DNA of 64,000 nt. It comes from Zavarzinella formosa DSM 19928 (GTDB taxonomy: Bacteria; Planctomycetota; Planctomycetia; Gemmatales; Gemmataceae). The notes under the pieces are model-generated. The model ran no database searches. It saw nothing but the letters and a program-made list of their open reading frames with translations, and was not told where the DNA came from. Shown here in pieces: positions 27,694 to 36,914 of the stretch. The stretch covers positions 178,691-242,690 of the forward strand of contig NZ_JH636449.1 of NCBI RefSeq assembly GCF_000255705.1, written 5' to 3'. A program made the translations under genes and the position numbers. Position 1 is the stretch's first letter; each line of letters begins with the position of its first letter.

Positions 27694-30225
27694 TCAATGA
27701 ACAAATTGAAAGTGCTTTGAGTTCAACAGAGACCAAAGCAGGTCTTGATAAAACAGCTTCGGGTCTTTGGATTCGGCCAGCAACTTCTGACAGGCGGCAA
27801 TCTCTTCCTTGGCGGGCTGCCGGGAAAGAGTCGTCAAATAGAGGGCCGACAAGATTTCATCCGGCGACTTCTTCGCCGTCAGCATCGTGGCAATTCGGCC
27901 GTTGGCGTCGGCGATCTTGGCTTCGATGACTTCACCGTTGAGCGTGTGCAACGCCTGGGCCAGATTCGGCTCCGACACCCGCTCGCACTCGCAAACGGCT
28001 TCCCGCCGGGGTTTGCCAAAGGTACTGAGGAAGTAATTGTTGTACTTCGCGTCCGGGAGTTCGATGGCCTTGGTTCCGAGAGGAACCTTTTCAAACTTCG
28101 TCTGCACGCCCGTGGCCGAGTCGATCGCATCCAAGAGGGATTCGGCGGGAATCCGTTTCACATGATAATGACTGTGAAACTTCATATCCGAAGCATTGCC
28201 GGCGTTCGGTTGGGAATCAAGCTGATACAGCCGGGAGTTCAGAATCAGCCGGATCAATTGTTTCTGGTCGTAGCCAAGCCGGATGAATTCTTGAGAAAGG
28301 GCGTCAAGCAACTCCGGGTTGCTGGCGGGGTTGGTCCCGCGCATGTCGTCAATCGGCTCGACCAAACCGCGGCCGAGAAGATATGCGAAGATACGGTTGA
28401 CGATATTGCGGGCGAAATAGGCGTTGTCCTTGGCGATGATCCACTCGGCCAGCGATTGTCGGCGGTCCGTCGCCTCGGTGACGGGTTTGCCCCGCAACGG
28501 GGTCGGCGGGAGAATCTTCCCAGTGCGGGGATGTGAAACTTCACCGGCCGCCCGGTTCATGATGACCGTCTCCTGGCCGAACAAGCCGAATTCCTGGCTG
28601 GGCTTGTTCCCCACGCGGGCAAAGAAGGCCGCGAACCCGTAATAATCGCCCTGGCTGAACGGCTCATACGGGTGGTTGTGGCATTTGGCGCATTGCAAAC
28701 GCACTCCCAAAAACAGTTGGCTGGTGGACTCGGTCAGATCCTGCGGGTTGTTGGCGATGCGGAAATAGTTCGCCGGGCCGTTGCTAAACGTGGAGCCTTT
28801 CGCGGTGACCAGTTCTTTGACAATCCGGTCAAACGGTTTGTTCTCCCGAAAGGAAGCCTTGAGCCAGTTGTTCAAGGCCCACATGCCCTGCTCGCCGATG
28901 GAAGCGCTATTGGAGCGAATTAGATCGGACCACTTCAACGACCAGTACGCGGCATAGTCGTTGTCATGCACATTCAGGTTCGGATCACCCGTGAGGCCCA
29001 GCAGAAGATCAATCAACTTCTTCCGCTTGTCCGGATCGGTCGAACTCAGAAACGCCTTGGCTTGCTCGACCGACGGCAAAGTCCCGATCACGTCCAGCGA
29101 GGCCCGGCGAAGGAATGTCGCATCGTCGCACAGGCCCGAAGGAGGGATGCCGATCTCCCGGAACTTGGCCGAGGCTAATTTGTCGATGAAGTTATTATCT
29201 TTCCACCCCGCGAGATCCACGGTGTCGGCATAGGGGACGATGAACATGGAAATCGCCGAATGCCCGGCGAAGCGGACCATCGCCGTCCCCTGCCCTTTTC
29301 CAACGGTGCGAACAAACCCGTCCGAATTCACAGCCAAGACGGATTCATCCATGCTGTCGAATTTGGCCCAATGGGTGACATCCGTCGTCTTGCCATCCGC
29401 GAAAGTGGCCAGCACACGGAGTTGCTGGGTGTATCCTTTGGCCCCCACACGCCGGGGAGGTTGAACTTGCAAATCGGTCACCGGGTTGGCCACGCCGGAT
29501 GGGCCGGGGGCGCCCCCCGCGAGCCAGCGTTCCAGAATTCGATAATCGACCGATCCCTTCTCCAGCCGTTTGCCCCCTTCGTGAATGACCTCGGCCGTGG
29601 GCTTCAGCAACAGAAGACTCTCGGCCGGATTAATCAAGTTTGCCCGGCGGGCGAATCGATCCCGGACGATGGCCTTGTGGTCCTCATCCGGGGCAAAGCC
29701 AAACACGGACAGTTTGAATCCCCCTTTGCCGTACTGGCTGGCATGACAGGCCCCCGCGTTGCACCCGGACTTGGACAACACCGGCATCACACTTTCGTTG
29801 AAACCAACCTTGGCCGCAGGATCAACACCGCTCACCGTCACCGGAATCGACCGCGTGGAACCCCCCACGGAAACCGTGAGGCTGGCGGCGCCATTTCCGA
29901 CGGCCAACAATCGGCCGCCGGGTTGCACGGAAACGATCGCCGGGTTCGAGGATTGATACGCCGCCTGATCGGTGAGATCGCGGGATTTGTCGTTGCTGGC
30001 CGCAGCGCCCGCCGTCACAATCAACTGGCTTCGCGCATCATTCCCGCTGAGGGTGACCGTGGCAGGAGAGACAGAAAAATCAGTCTGGTCTCCGCGTGCC
30101 GACACGGTGACCAGAGCGCAAAGCCCAACGGCAGTCAGGAATACAAATCGGGGACAAAAATGCAGGTGCAAGTGAAACACCTCCGGCGGGCGGGAATGAA
30201 AACGGGCGGCGGGGTGGGATGGCAA
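27694..30225 (-). CDS. DUF1549/DUF1553 protein with bacterial Ig-like and cytochrome-like domains
   Basis: An 843-residue exported protein with a hydrophobic signal (RFVFLTAVGLCALVTVSARG). Order of domains: Ig-like Big_2 (about 48-130), a planctomycete cytochrome-like segment with SGCNAGACHAS (about 148-158), a second Big_2 domain (about 250-330), DUF1549 (about 345-545, including LQCAKCHNHPYEPF with a CXXCH heme-binding motif) and DUF1553 (about 590-840). DUF1549/1553 proteins pair with DUF1501 proteins; a DUF1501 gene lies divergently 222 bases upstream. The function is unknown, though electron-transfer or polymer-degradation roles have been proposed. Confidence 0.88.
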   Translation of the reverse strand: MPSHPAARFHSRPPEVFHLHLHFCPRFVFLTAVGLCALVTVSARGDQTDFSVSPATVTLSGNDARSQLIVTAGAAASNDKSRDLTDQAAYQSSNPAIVSVQPGGRLLAVGNGAASLTVSVGGSTRSIPVTVSGVDPAAKVGFNESVMPVLSKSGCNAGACHASQYGKGGFKLSVFGFAPDEDHKAIVRDRFARRANLINPAESLLLLKPTAEVIHEGGKRLEKGSVDYRILERWLAGGAPGPSGVANPVTDLQVQPPRRVGAKGYTQQLRVLATFADGKTTDVTHWAKFDSMDESVLAVNSDGFVRTVGKGQGTAMVRFAGHSAISMFIVPYADTVDLAGWKDNNFIDKLASAKFREIGIPPSGLCDDATFLRRASLDVIGTLPSVEQAKAFLSSTDPDKRKKLIDLLLGLTGDPNLNVHDNDYAAYWSLKWSDLIRSNSASIGEQGMWALNNWLKASFRENKPFDRIVKELVTAKGSTFSNGPANYFRIANNPQDLTESTSQLFLGVRLQCAKCHNHPYEPFSQGDYYGFAAFFARVGNKPSQEFGLFGQETVIMNRAAGEVSHPRTGKILPPTPLRGKPVTEATDRRQSLAEWIIAKDNAYFARNIVNRIFAYLLGRGLVEPIDDMRGTNPASNPELLDALSQEFIRLGYDQKQLIRLILNSRLYQLDSQPNAGNASDMKFHSHYHVKRIPAESLLDAIDSATGVQTKFEKVPLGTKAIELPDAKYNNYFLSTFGKPRREAVCECERVSEPNLAQALHTLNGEVIEAKIADANGRIATMLTAKKSPDEILSALYLTTLSRQPAKEEIAACQKLLAESKDPKLFYQDLLWSLLNSKHFQFVH

Positions 30226-30447
30226 ACTATCGGCGGGAGAGTTGGTTAATATACAGCATCTTTCTCCCGCAGGTCAACCATCAAGTGGCGGGGTTTGCCA
30301 TGCCGATAAGCATGGTGCCGCGTTTCGCTGATTTTTACATTGCCCTCGCTCAAACAATCAGTTAAAGTTTCCCTAACTCGTGAAGAGTTCCCTCCCGCCT
30401 GATGTTCGCCTTGGCAACGGTCGAATCACTCCTACCCCAGAGCACAC

Positions 30448-31770
30448 ATGCTCAGCCACTTTTCCTCCATGTTCCGCGATTGTGACGGTCTCCATCGCCG
30501 TGATCTTCTCAAAGTCGGCATGCTCGGCGGTCTGGGCGTCACTCTCCCAGGGTTGCTCGCCTCCAAGGCCCAAGCCAAAGAAAAAGCCCGCAAAACCGAT
30601 GTGAATTGCATCGTCATCTGGACTCGTGGGGGCACGAGCCATCACGACACCTTTGACCCCAAGCCCGAGGCGCCGCAAAGCGTTCGCGGCGAATTCGGCG
30701 TCATCGACACGGCCGTTCCGGGGGTCAAGTTCGCCGAGATTCTTCCGAACATGGGCCGCGAACTCGGCCGTTATGCCCTGTTGCGTAGCTGGAACCCGCA
30801 CAACGCCGGGCACGGCGTGGCCGATCAGTATGTGCTTTCCGGCCGGCCGATCAATCCGGCCTTGATCTATCCGACTTATGGTTCGGTGGTCAGCCATCAA
30901 AAGGGTTTCAAAACCCGGATGCCCCCGTTTGTGCAACTTGGCAATCAGGTGGATCGGGTCAATGGTGGCGGGACATCGGGTTATTTGGGCCAGGAACACA
31001 ACCCCTTTGAAATCCACGCCAACCCGAACATCGAAAAGTTTCATGTGCGGGACATCACACCACCGGCCGGGGTGGATTCGTCCCGGCTTGAACGTCGGCG
31101 TGGCATGTTGAAAAAGATCGACGCCCTCCAACATCAAGCCGACTCCCAACCCGGCGAGTTCTCGGCGATGGATCAACATCAGCGGGCCGCCCTTGACCTC
31201 ATCACAGCCCCGGAAACCAAATCGGCGTTCGACATTGGTTCGGAAGACCCCAAACTCCGGGACCAATACGGCCGCAACCCGTTCGGCCAATCCTGTTTGC
31301 TCGCCCGTCGTCTGATCGAGTCGGGCGTGCGATTAGTGACGGTCTCCGACGGCGGCTGGGACACCCACGCGAACAACTTCGCCTCGCTGAAAAGCAACCT
31401 CATTCCCCGGATCGACCGGGGCCTGCCAACCCTTCTGAGCGACTTGGAAGATCGTGGCCTACTCTCAACAACATTGGTGGTTTGGCTGACAGACTTCGGC
31501 CGGACGCCCAAGGTCAATTCGGCCGGAGGCCGCGACCACTGGGCCTCGGCGGGCTTTGCAATCATGGCCGGGGCGGGCGTCCCCGGCGGTTCGGTGTTGG
31601 GCCGCACCGATGGCGAAGGTGGCCGGCCGACACACGATGAATATGTCACCGAAGACATCGCAGCGACCATCTACACGAAACTTGGCATCCCGCTGGATTT
31701 GATGACGAACACGCCGGACGGTCGGCCGATTCGCCTCAACGAAGGCCGGGTGATCCGCGAGTGGATGTGA
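30448..31770 (+). CDS. DUF1501 protein, Tat-exported
   Basis: A 440-residue protein. The N-terminus carries a twin-arginine signal (HRRDLLKVG, about residues 16-24). The DUF1501 body resembles the sulfatase/alkaline phosphatase superfamily: WTRGGTSHHDTFDPKPEAP (about 54-72), VTVSDGGWDTHANNF (about 303-317) and LTDFGRTPKVN with GGRDHW near 350-365. It is divergent from the DUF1549/1553 gene, its usual partner, with a 222-base shared promoter region. The reaction is not known. A perfect palindrome terminator follows. Confidence 0.9.
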   Translation: MLSHFSSMFRDCDGLHRRDLLKVGMLGGLGVTLPGLLASKAQAKEKARKTDVNCIVIWTRGGTSHHDTFDPKPEAPQSVRGEFGVIDTAVPGVKFAEILPNMGRELGRYALLRSWNPHNAGHGVADQYVLSGRPINPALIYPTYGSVVSHQKGFKTRMPPFVQLGNQVDRVNGGGTSGYLGQEHNPFEIHANPNIEKFHVRDITPPAGVDSSRLERRRGMLKKIDALQHQADSQPGEFSAMDQHQRAALDLITAPETKSAFDIGSEDPKLRDQYGRNPFGQSCLLARRLIESGVRLVTVSDGGWDTHANNFASLKSNLIPRIDRGLPTLLSDLEDRGLLSTTLVVWLTDFGRTPKVNSAGGRDHWASAGFAIMAGAGVPGGSVLGRTDGEGGRPTHDEYVTEDIAATIYTKLGIPLDLMTNTPDGRPIRLNEGRVIREWM

Positions 31771-31789
31771 TTCTGATCCGTGAATGAAA

Positions 31790-31827
31790 AAAAGGGGCGG
31801 GCAATCAATTGATTGCCCGCCCCTTTT
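31790..31827. terminator. 38-base perfect palindrome, bidirectional terminator
   Basis: The sequence 31790-31827 is a perfect palindrome with 19-base arms: A4, a GC-rich block, then the centre CAATTG, ending in T4. It lies between the ends of two convergent DUF1501 genes (31770 and 31850), giving a hairpin with a T-run in each direction. Confidence 0.85.
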
Positions 31828-31849
31828 CGTTTGGCGAATCAAGAGCCGA

Positions 31850-33145
31850 TTAAAGCAGTTCAGACACCGGATCGCGGTTGTCGAGGATGTACATCGGCCG
31901 GCCGGTGCCGTTCTGGAAGGTCATCGAGGGATCGATGCCGATGGCTTGATACAGGGTCGCCAGCATTTGCGGAACCTTGTACGGCCGGTCCTTGGGGTGT
32001 TCCCCTCGGGCGTTCGTCGAGCCGACGACCTGCCCCATCTTGAGACCGCCGCCAGCGACCAAGGCCGACATGGCCGGGGACCAGTGATCCCGCCCGGCCT
32101 CGGACGAGTTGATCTTCGGCGTGCGGCCGAATTCGCCCCAAACGATGGTGACCACGTCATCTTCCATCCCGCGATCATGCAAATCTTGGATCAGGTTGGC
32201 AATCCCGCGGTCGAGTTCCGGCAGTTGCTTCTTGAGGGTCGTGAAGTTCGCGGAGTGGGTGTCCCAACCGCCGTAGCTGAGGGTCACGCACCCGACGCCC
32301 GCTTCCACCAGACGGCGGGCCTTGAGGAACATTTCCACGTTCTTGTAGCGATCCAACACGCGGGGATCTTCGTTCTTCAGGTCGAGGGCCTTGTGAACCG
32401 TGCCCGTCGAGATCATGTCGAAGGCCCGGCCGGTGAAGGCGTCCATCCCGCCCATCGTCGTTCCCTTGTCGATATCCCGACGAATCGTGTCAAAGGATGT
32501 CAACAGATTCTTGCGGTCGTCAAGCTTGGCGGCGGCACCATTGCGGAGCCGGAGGTTATCCAAGCCGGTTCCTTCGGAGGTGAAGGCCCGGTGGGCGACG
32601 CCGAGAAAACCGGGTTCGCAGCCAATGCTCATGCCCCGCAGGCTGACGAACGGAGGAATGTCGCTCTGGCCGGCCCGCACCCTCGACATCACTGACCCGA
32701 AGGAGGGATGCTGACCTTGGACAGCCGCGCGGTTGACCTGCTCGGTGAAGCCGGTCATCACATAGGAATCGCTGTGTTCGTCGTTGGCCACGAGGGAGCG
32801 GACAATGGACATTTTGTCCATCATCTTCGCCTGCATCGGGAAGTGTTCGGAAATCTGGATTCCGGACACGTTGGTGTTGATCGGTTTGAATTCGCCCCGG
32901 AACTCGGAGGGGGCGTCCGGCTTGAGGTCGTACATATCCATGTGCGACGGGCCGCCGGGGAGGTAGACCATGATCGCCGATTTGGGCCGGCCGCTGCTGG
33001 AAAGCGAATTGGACGGGGCGGCGGTGGCTTGCAGCCGAAGCATGTCCGCGAGGGTGAGGCCGGTGCCGAAGGCTCCGAGTTTCAGGAAATTCCGGCGGTG
33101 AAGACCGTCACAAAACGTCTGGCGTTTGCCAAGGAAGGAGAGCAT
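31850..33145 (-). CDS. DUF1501 protein, Tat-exported, second copy
   Basis: A 431-residue protein with a twin-arginine signal (LHRRNFLKLGAFGTG, residues 15-29). DUF1501 landmarks are MVYLPGGPSHMDMYDLKPDAP (about 58-77), VTLSYGGWDTHSANF (about 285-299), VWGEFGRTPKIN and AGRDHWSPAMSAL (about 330-355). It converges with the other DUF1501 gene. Unlike that copy, no DUF1549/1553 gene is adjacent; its upstream neighbour is eutB, 175 bases away. Its partner gene must be elsewhere. Confidence 0.9.
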   Translation of the reverse strand: MLSFLGKRQTFCDGLHRRNFLKLGAFGTGLTLADMLRLQATAAPSNSLSSSGRPKSAIMVYLPGGPSHMDMYDLKPDAPSEFRGEFKPINTNVSGIQISEHFPMQAKMMDKMSIVRSLVANDEHSDSYVMTGFTEQVNRAAVQGQHPSFGSVMSRVRAGQSDIPPFVSLRGMSIGCEPGFLGVAHRAFTSEGTGLDNLRLRNGAAAKLDDRKNLLTSFDTIRRDIDKGTTMGGMDAFTGRAFDMISTGTVHKALDLKNEDPRVLDRYKNVEMFLKARRLVEAGVGCVTLSYGGWDTHSANFTTLKKQLPELDRGIANLIQDLHDRGMEDDVVTIVWGEFGRTPKINSSEAGRDHWSPAMSALVAGGGLKMGQVVGSTNARGEHPKDRPYKVPQMLATLYQAIGIDPSMTFQNGTGRPMYILDNRDPVSELL

Positions 33146-33320
33146 GACATGACCCCGAAGAGGTAGGGAGTTCCGGCAGGTGGGTATTCACACATTAGGC
33201 GGTTCTCAGATATTAATCTGACTTCCGAACGAACGCAATCAGAAAAACTTCAAAATTTCATCTCGAACCCCTCCAGAATCGGCCGGATGGCAAGATGGGG
33301 GATTCCGGTCGCCAAGTTTC

Positions 33321-34721
33321 TCATGATTGGTCGAGAATCCGGGCCATGCGGCCAAACAACGCCGATGGCTCTCCGTGTGCGGGAGCAAGTTGGCCATCGC
33401 GGAAAATTCCCTGCTCATGCAACCACCGGGCAAATTCCGGCGCCGGGGACAAGCCAAACAACTCGCGTGTCAGCACGGCATCGTGGTAGCTGGTGGATTG
33501 GTAGTTCAGCATCACATCGTCCGCGCACGGCACTCCCATGACATAGTTGCAACCGGCGGCCGCGAGGAGCAGGAGGAGATTGTCGGCCGAGTTTTGGTCG
33601 GCTTCCGCATGGTTGGTGTAACACACATCGCACCCCATCGGCAGGCCAAGCAGTTTGCCCATGAAGTGGTCTTCCAGTCCGGCCCGGATGATTTGCCGTT
33701 CATCGAAAAGATATTCCGGCCCGATGAACCCGACGACCGTGTTGACGAGGAACGGATCAAGCGTGCGGGCGACACCGTAGGCGCGGGCTTCCAACGTGAG
33801 TTGATCGACACCGTGATGGGCTTCGGCCGACAGAGAACTCCCCTGCCCGGTCTCAAAGTACATGACTTGATTGCCCGCCCACGGAACCGGCCGTTGGTTG
33901 TGGGATTCCAAGGTCCGTTCCCGCCCCTCGCGGAGCATGGGGAGGGAGACGCCAAAACTCTCGTTGGTCTGTTGGGTTCCGCCAATCGATTGAAACAGCA
34001 GATCAACAGGGGCTCCCCGATCCATCGCCGCCAATTGGGTGGTGATGTGTGACAGGCAGCACGCCTGCGTGGGAATCTGGAGCGTGTCGATCAACCGGTC
34101 CAACGCCCTCAAAACATCGGCGACCCGGTCCACGGATTCGGTGGCCGGATTCACGCCGATGACCGCATCGCCGCATCCCATCGCCAGCCCGTCGATGGCC
34201 GAGAGGAGAATTCCGGTGACGTCATCGGTCGGATGATTAGGCTGCACCCGCACGGCAAAGACGCCTTCTTCCCCCAAAGTGTTGCGACAACGGGACACCA
34301 CCCGGATTTTCCGGGCGACATAAACCAGTTCCTTGTTGGACATCAGCTTGGCGACCGCCGCTGCCATCTCGGGGATGATACCCCGCGACAAGGAAGTCAA
34401 TGTCGGGCCGTCGGACGAGAGCAGAAACTCCCGGAGTTCGCCGACGGTGAGCGAACGAATCCGGGCGAAGGCCAATGGGTCGTGCGTGTCGAGAATCAAC
34501 CGGGAAACATCATCGCGGTCGGGATCGACGAGGGGATTGCGGAGAATCTCCTCCAACGAAACGTCGGCCAAGACGAGTTTGGCGGCCGCCCGTTGCTTCT
34601 CGGTGACGGCCACGATTCCCGCGAGTTGATCGCCGGATTTCAACTCATTGGCGGCCGCGAAAAGTTGCTTGAGATCGTGAAAGGCAAACGTTTCCCCCCG
34701 GAGCGAATACCGATAAGCCAC
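33321..34721 (-). CDS. eutB: Ethanolamine ammonia-lyase large subunit (EutB)
   Basis: A 466-residue protein, the usual length for EutB. Strong matches are SLSRGIIPEMAAAVAKLMSN (about 106-125), AIDGLAMGCGDAVIGVNPAT (about 175-194) and KLLGLPMGCDVCYTNHAEAD (about 358-377) followed by QNSADNLLLLLAAAG. EutB forms the active-site barrel of the adenosylcobalamin-dependent enzyme that converts ethanolamine to acetaldehyde and ammonia, together with the small subunit EutC. No eutC is downstream: the next gene is a DUF1501 gene. A GGCT-like gene is 43 bases upstream. No cobalamin riboswitch was recognised in the short leader. Confidence 0.93.
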   Translation of the reverse strand: MAYRYSLRGETFAFHDLKQLFAAANELKSGDQLAGIVAVTEKQRAAAKLVLADVSLEEILRNPLVDPDRDDVSRLILDTHDPLAFARIRSLTVGELREFLLSSDGPTLTSLSRGIIPEMAAAVAKLMSNKELVYVARKIRVVSRCRNTLGEEGVFAVRVQPNHPTDDVTGILLSAIDGLAMGCGDAVIGVNPATESVDRVADVLRALDRLIDTLQIPTQACCLSHITTQLAAMDRGAPVDLLFQSIGGTQQTNESFGVSLPMLREGRERTLESHNQRPVPWAGNQVMYFETGQGSSLSAEAHHGVDQLTLEARAYGVARTLDPFLVNTVVGFIGPEYLFDERQIIRAGLEDHFMGKLLGLPMGCDVCYTNHAEADQNSADNLLLLLAAAGCNYVMGVPCADDVMLNYQSTSYHDAVLTRELFGLSPAPEFARWLHEQGIFRDGQLAPAHGEPSALFGRMARILDQS

Positions 34722-34764
34722 GGTTCAACTCCGGGTTGATTTGGGGAAGATAAAGAGAAGAGTT

Positions 34765-35127
34765 TCAAGCCGGAAAAGGCCAGACACTGCCCGTCGGCGC
34801 CCCGGCGGGGATTTCATGTTTGTAAAAATACGCCAGACAATCGCCGGTGTGATGCTGGAGGGCAATGGGTTCCCGGCCATACCAATCGGGAACGCCCTCG
34901 TACTCATCCAGCAAGGCCAACGCGCGGTCATCCACGCCCCACAACTCTCCCTCAATGGCCAACCCATGTTCGGTGTCCCGCACCAAGCCGGGATGCCAGC
35001 CAAGCCCGTAAAGCCGGTACAACGGCATCGTGGTGGCGGTTCCGAGAAACTGCTGCCCGGCCATTTTCCCGTTACCGGACTGGCCGGTTTTGAGCGTTCC
35101 GTAGACGAAGATCACCGTGTGAGCCAT
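34765..35127 (-). CDS. Gamma-glutamylcyclotransferase (AIG2)-like protein
   Basis: The start at ATG 35127 (120 residues) is chosen because the family begins here with HTVIFVYGTLKTGQSN-like sequence (residues 3-17). The YGTL substrate loop and the catalytic acid segment LLDEYEGVPDWYGR (about 76-89, Glu in EYEG) are present. Family members cyclise gamma-glutamyl or gamma-glutamylamine compounds to 5-oxoproline. The gene is followed 43 bases later by eutB in the same direction, so the two may be co-transcribed; a link between gamma-glutamyl-amines and ethanolamine is speculative. Confidence 0.85.
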   Translation of the reverse strand: MAHTVIFVYGTLKTGQSGNGKMAGQQFLGTATTMPLYRLYGLGWHPGLVRDTEHGLAIEGELWGVDDRALALLDEYEGVPDWYGREPIALQHHTGDCLAYFYKHEIPAGAPTGSVWPFPA

Positions 35128-35166
35128 CAGGGCGTTCCTTGGAGTATCCGACCAAATCATCTCGCC

Positions 35167-36627
35167 TCAATCATCCGACGGGGCCTTGGCGAACTTCAGT
35201 TGCGTGCCGTTCGGGTCGGTCATCGTCAGCACGTCCTTTTCGATCACGACTTTCTCGTAATTTTCCTTCGTGCCGCCGAGATCCTGATCGGAGAGCAGCT
35301 TCAAGCCGTCCCCCTCAAGCAGGACATATTTGCCGGTCCAAACCATCGGGCCGGCGCGGTAGGTGAAGGTGAGGTTGGCGTTGAAATCAATGCTGATGGC
35401 CCCGGCCGGAATGTCGGCGCCGTTCACCGTGGATTTGAGGCTCTTCCACTTCGTCCCCTCGATTTTCCCCTTCAGGTTGGAGACGGGTTTGCCCTTCGGG
35501 TCGGCTTTGCCGACCACCCGGTCAAACTCCAGTTCCGTCCCGTCGGAATCAGTCATCGTCAGCACGTCTTTGACGATCACGATCTTTTCGAGGTTTTCCT
35601 TCCGGCCGCCAAGATCCTGCTCGGTGATGAGCTTCACTTGATCGCCCGCCAGCAATTCACATTTGCCGGTCCACTTCGCCACCGGGCCGGCCGTGTAGAC
35701 AAGACTCAAGTCCGCGCCAAACTTCAGGGTAAGCGTCCCGGCGGGCAGTTCGGTTCCCTTCACGGTGGCTTTCTTGCTTTTCCACTCGGTCCCTTCAATC
35801 TTTCCCTTGAGATTGGAAAGAGGAGCGACTTCCTTTGGCGGAACCTTGACCATCGGCTTGTCCGTCACCTTGTCGAAAACCACTTCCGTGCCGTCCGGAT
35901 CGACCAACCGCAGGACATCGCCCTTCAGGATCATCGACTCGATATTCTCCCGCTTGCCGCCAAGATCCTGATCGGAGAGCAGCTTCATGCTGTCCCCCTT
36001 GAGGAGTTCGTATTTGCCGGTCCAAGTCATTGGCCCGGCTTTGTAGGTGAAGGTCATGTCCTTGTTCAGGTCCAGCGTGATGATGCCGGGAGGAAGCTTC
36101 ACTTCGTCTTTGGTGGTCATGGCTTGGGAACTCCACTTGGTCCCCTCGATCTTCCCCTTGAGGTTCGATTCGGCGGCCGGAGGAACCACAGGAATCGCCC
36201 CGAGCAATCCCCCCTTCGGCTTGGCGCGGTCGAATTTCAACGTCGTGCCGTCGGTGTCCACCAACGTGAGAAGATCCTTCTCAATGGTGATCTGTTCCTC
36301 GTGATCTTTCCGGCCGTTGAAATCCTCCTCAAAATGAAGGGTGACGGCATCCTTCTCCTTGAGTTCCATCTTGCCCTTGCCGGACGTCGCCCCGTTGATG
36401 TCGAAGGTGAAGGAATAATCCTTCTTGAACGTGAGTTTGATGATCCCTTTGGGGATTGTGGTCCCCTCTTTGGTTTTCATCTCCTGATTGGACCATTCGG
36501 TGTCCTCGATCTTCCCCCGGAGGCTGGATCTTGGGCCGATTTCGTCGGCCCGGCCGACGGGGCAACAAAACCCGGCGACCGCGAGCATGGCCGCGAACAA
36601 GCGAGCCGGACGGCAAAGAGCATTCAT
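35167..36627 (-). CDS. Secreted protein with four tandem ~110-residue repeats
   Basis: ATG 36627 gives 486 residues with a signal peptide (LFAAMLAVAGFCCPVGRA, about 9-26). Four repeats follow, each opening with a variant of SNLKGKIEGTKW and closing with LTMTDxDGTELxFD. The calycin-like pattern (PAGxIxLxFxxDxxFTYxAGP, WTGKYELL, LSDQDLGGxxEN) resembles TIGR03066/lipocalin-5-like modules of Gemmata-type planctomycetes. Repeats 2-4 are close, also at DNA level, while repeat 1 is the most divergent. The role is unknown; a ligand-binding or envelope function is possible. The next gene to the right is divergent. Confidence 0.75.
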   Translation of the reverse strand: MNALCRPARLFAAMLAVAGFCCPVGRADEIGPRSSLRGKIEDTEWSNQEMKTKEGTTIPKGIIKLTFKKDYSFTFDINGATSGKGKMELKEKDAVTLHFEEDFNGRKDHEEQITIEKDLLTLVDTDGTTLKFDRAKPKGGLLGAIPVVPPAAESNLKGKIEGTKWSSQAMTTKDEVKLPPGIITLDLNKDMTFTYKAGPMTWTGKYELLKGDSMKLLSDQDLGGKRENIESMILKGDVLRLVDPDGTEVVFDKVTDKPMVKVPPKEVAPLSNLKGKIEGTEWKSKKATVKGTELPAGTLTLKFGADLSLVYTAGPVAKWTGKCELLAGDQVKLITEQDLGGRKENLEKIVIVKDVLTMTDSDGTELEFDRVVGKADPKGKPVSNLKGKIEGTKWKSLKSTVNGADIPAGAISIDFNANLTFTYRAGPMVWTGKYVLLEGDGLKLLSDQDLGGTKENYEKVVIEKDVLTMTDPNGTQLKFAKAPSDD

Positions 36628-36914
36628 GCAAAAGGCTCCCGGAAGGGGGACCGTGGATAAGGATGCGCGCACATCGCGTCGAATTTGTTGTATTGTGCCC
36701 GGAGGCAAGAGTGGTTGCAAGACTCCCCTGAAAAACTCTCCCAACCGTTTTTCACCAAAGCGGCAGGCGAGCCGGTTTCAAACTTCAGGCAATATGGAAA
36801 ACCCTTGCCGTCCGCCTTCACAAGGCATTACACTCATATCACAAATCAACGCAATGATCCCGGAAAGCGTTCATCCGGGAGGATCAGTCCGGACAACATC
36901 TTCGCAGAGAACGC

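Noticed and set aside
34722..34764. Possible cobalamin riboswitch before eutB
   Set aside because: Only 43 bases separate eutB from the upstream gene, too short for a cobalamin riboswitch, and no B12-box-like word was seen.
34741..36660. Plus-strand frame of more than 600 residues opposite the GGCT-like and four-repeat genes
   Set aside because: It crosses two real minus-strand genes and only mirrors their repeats.
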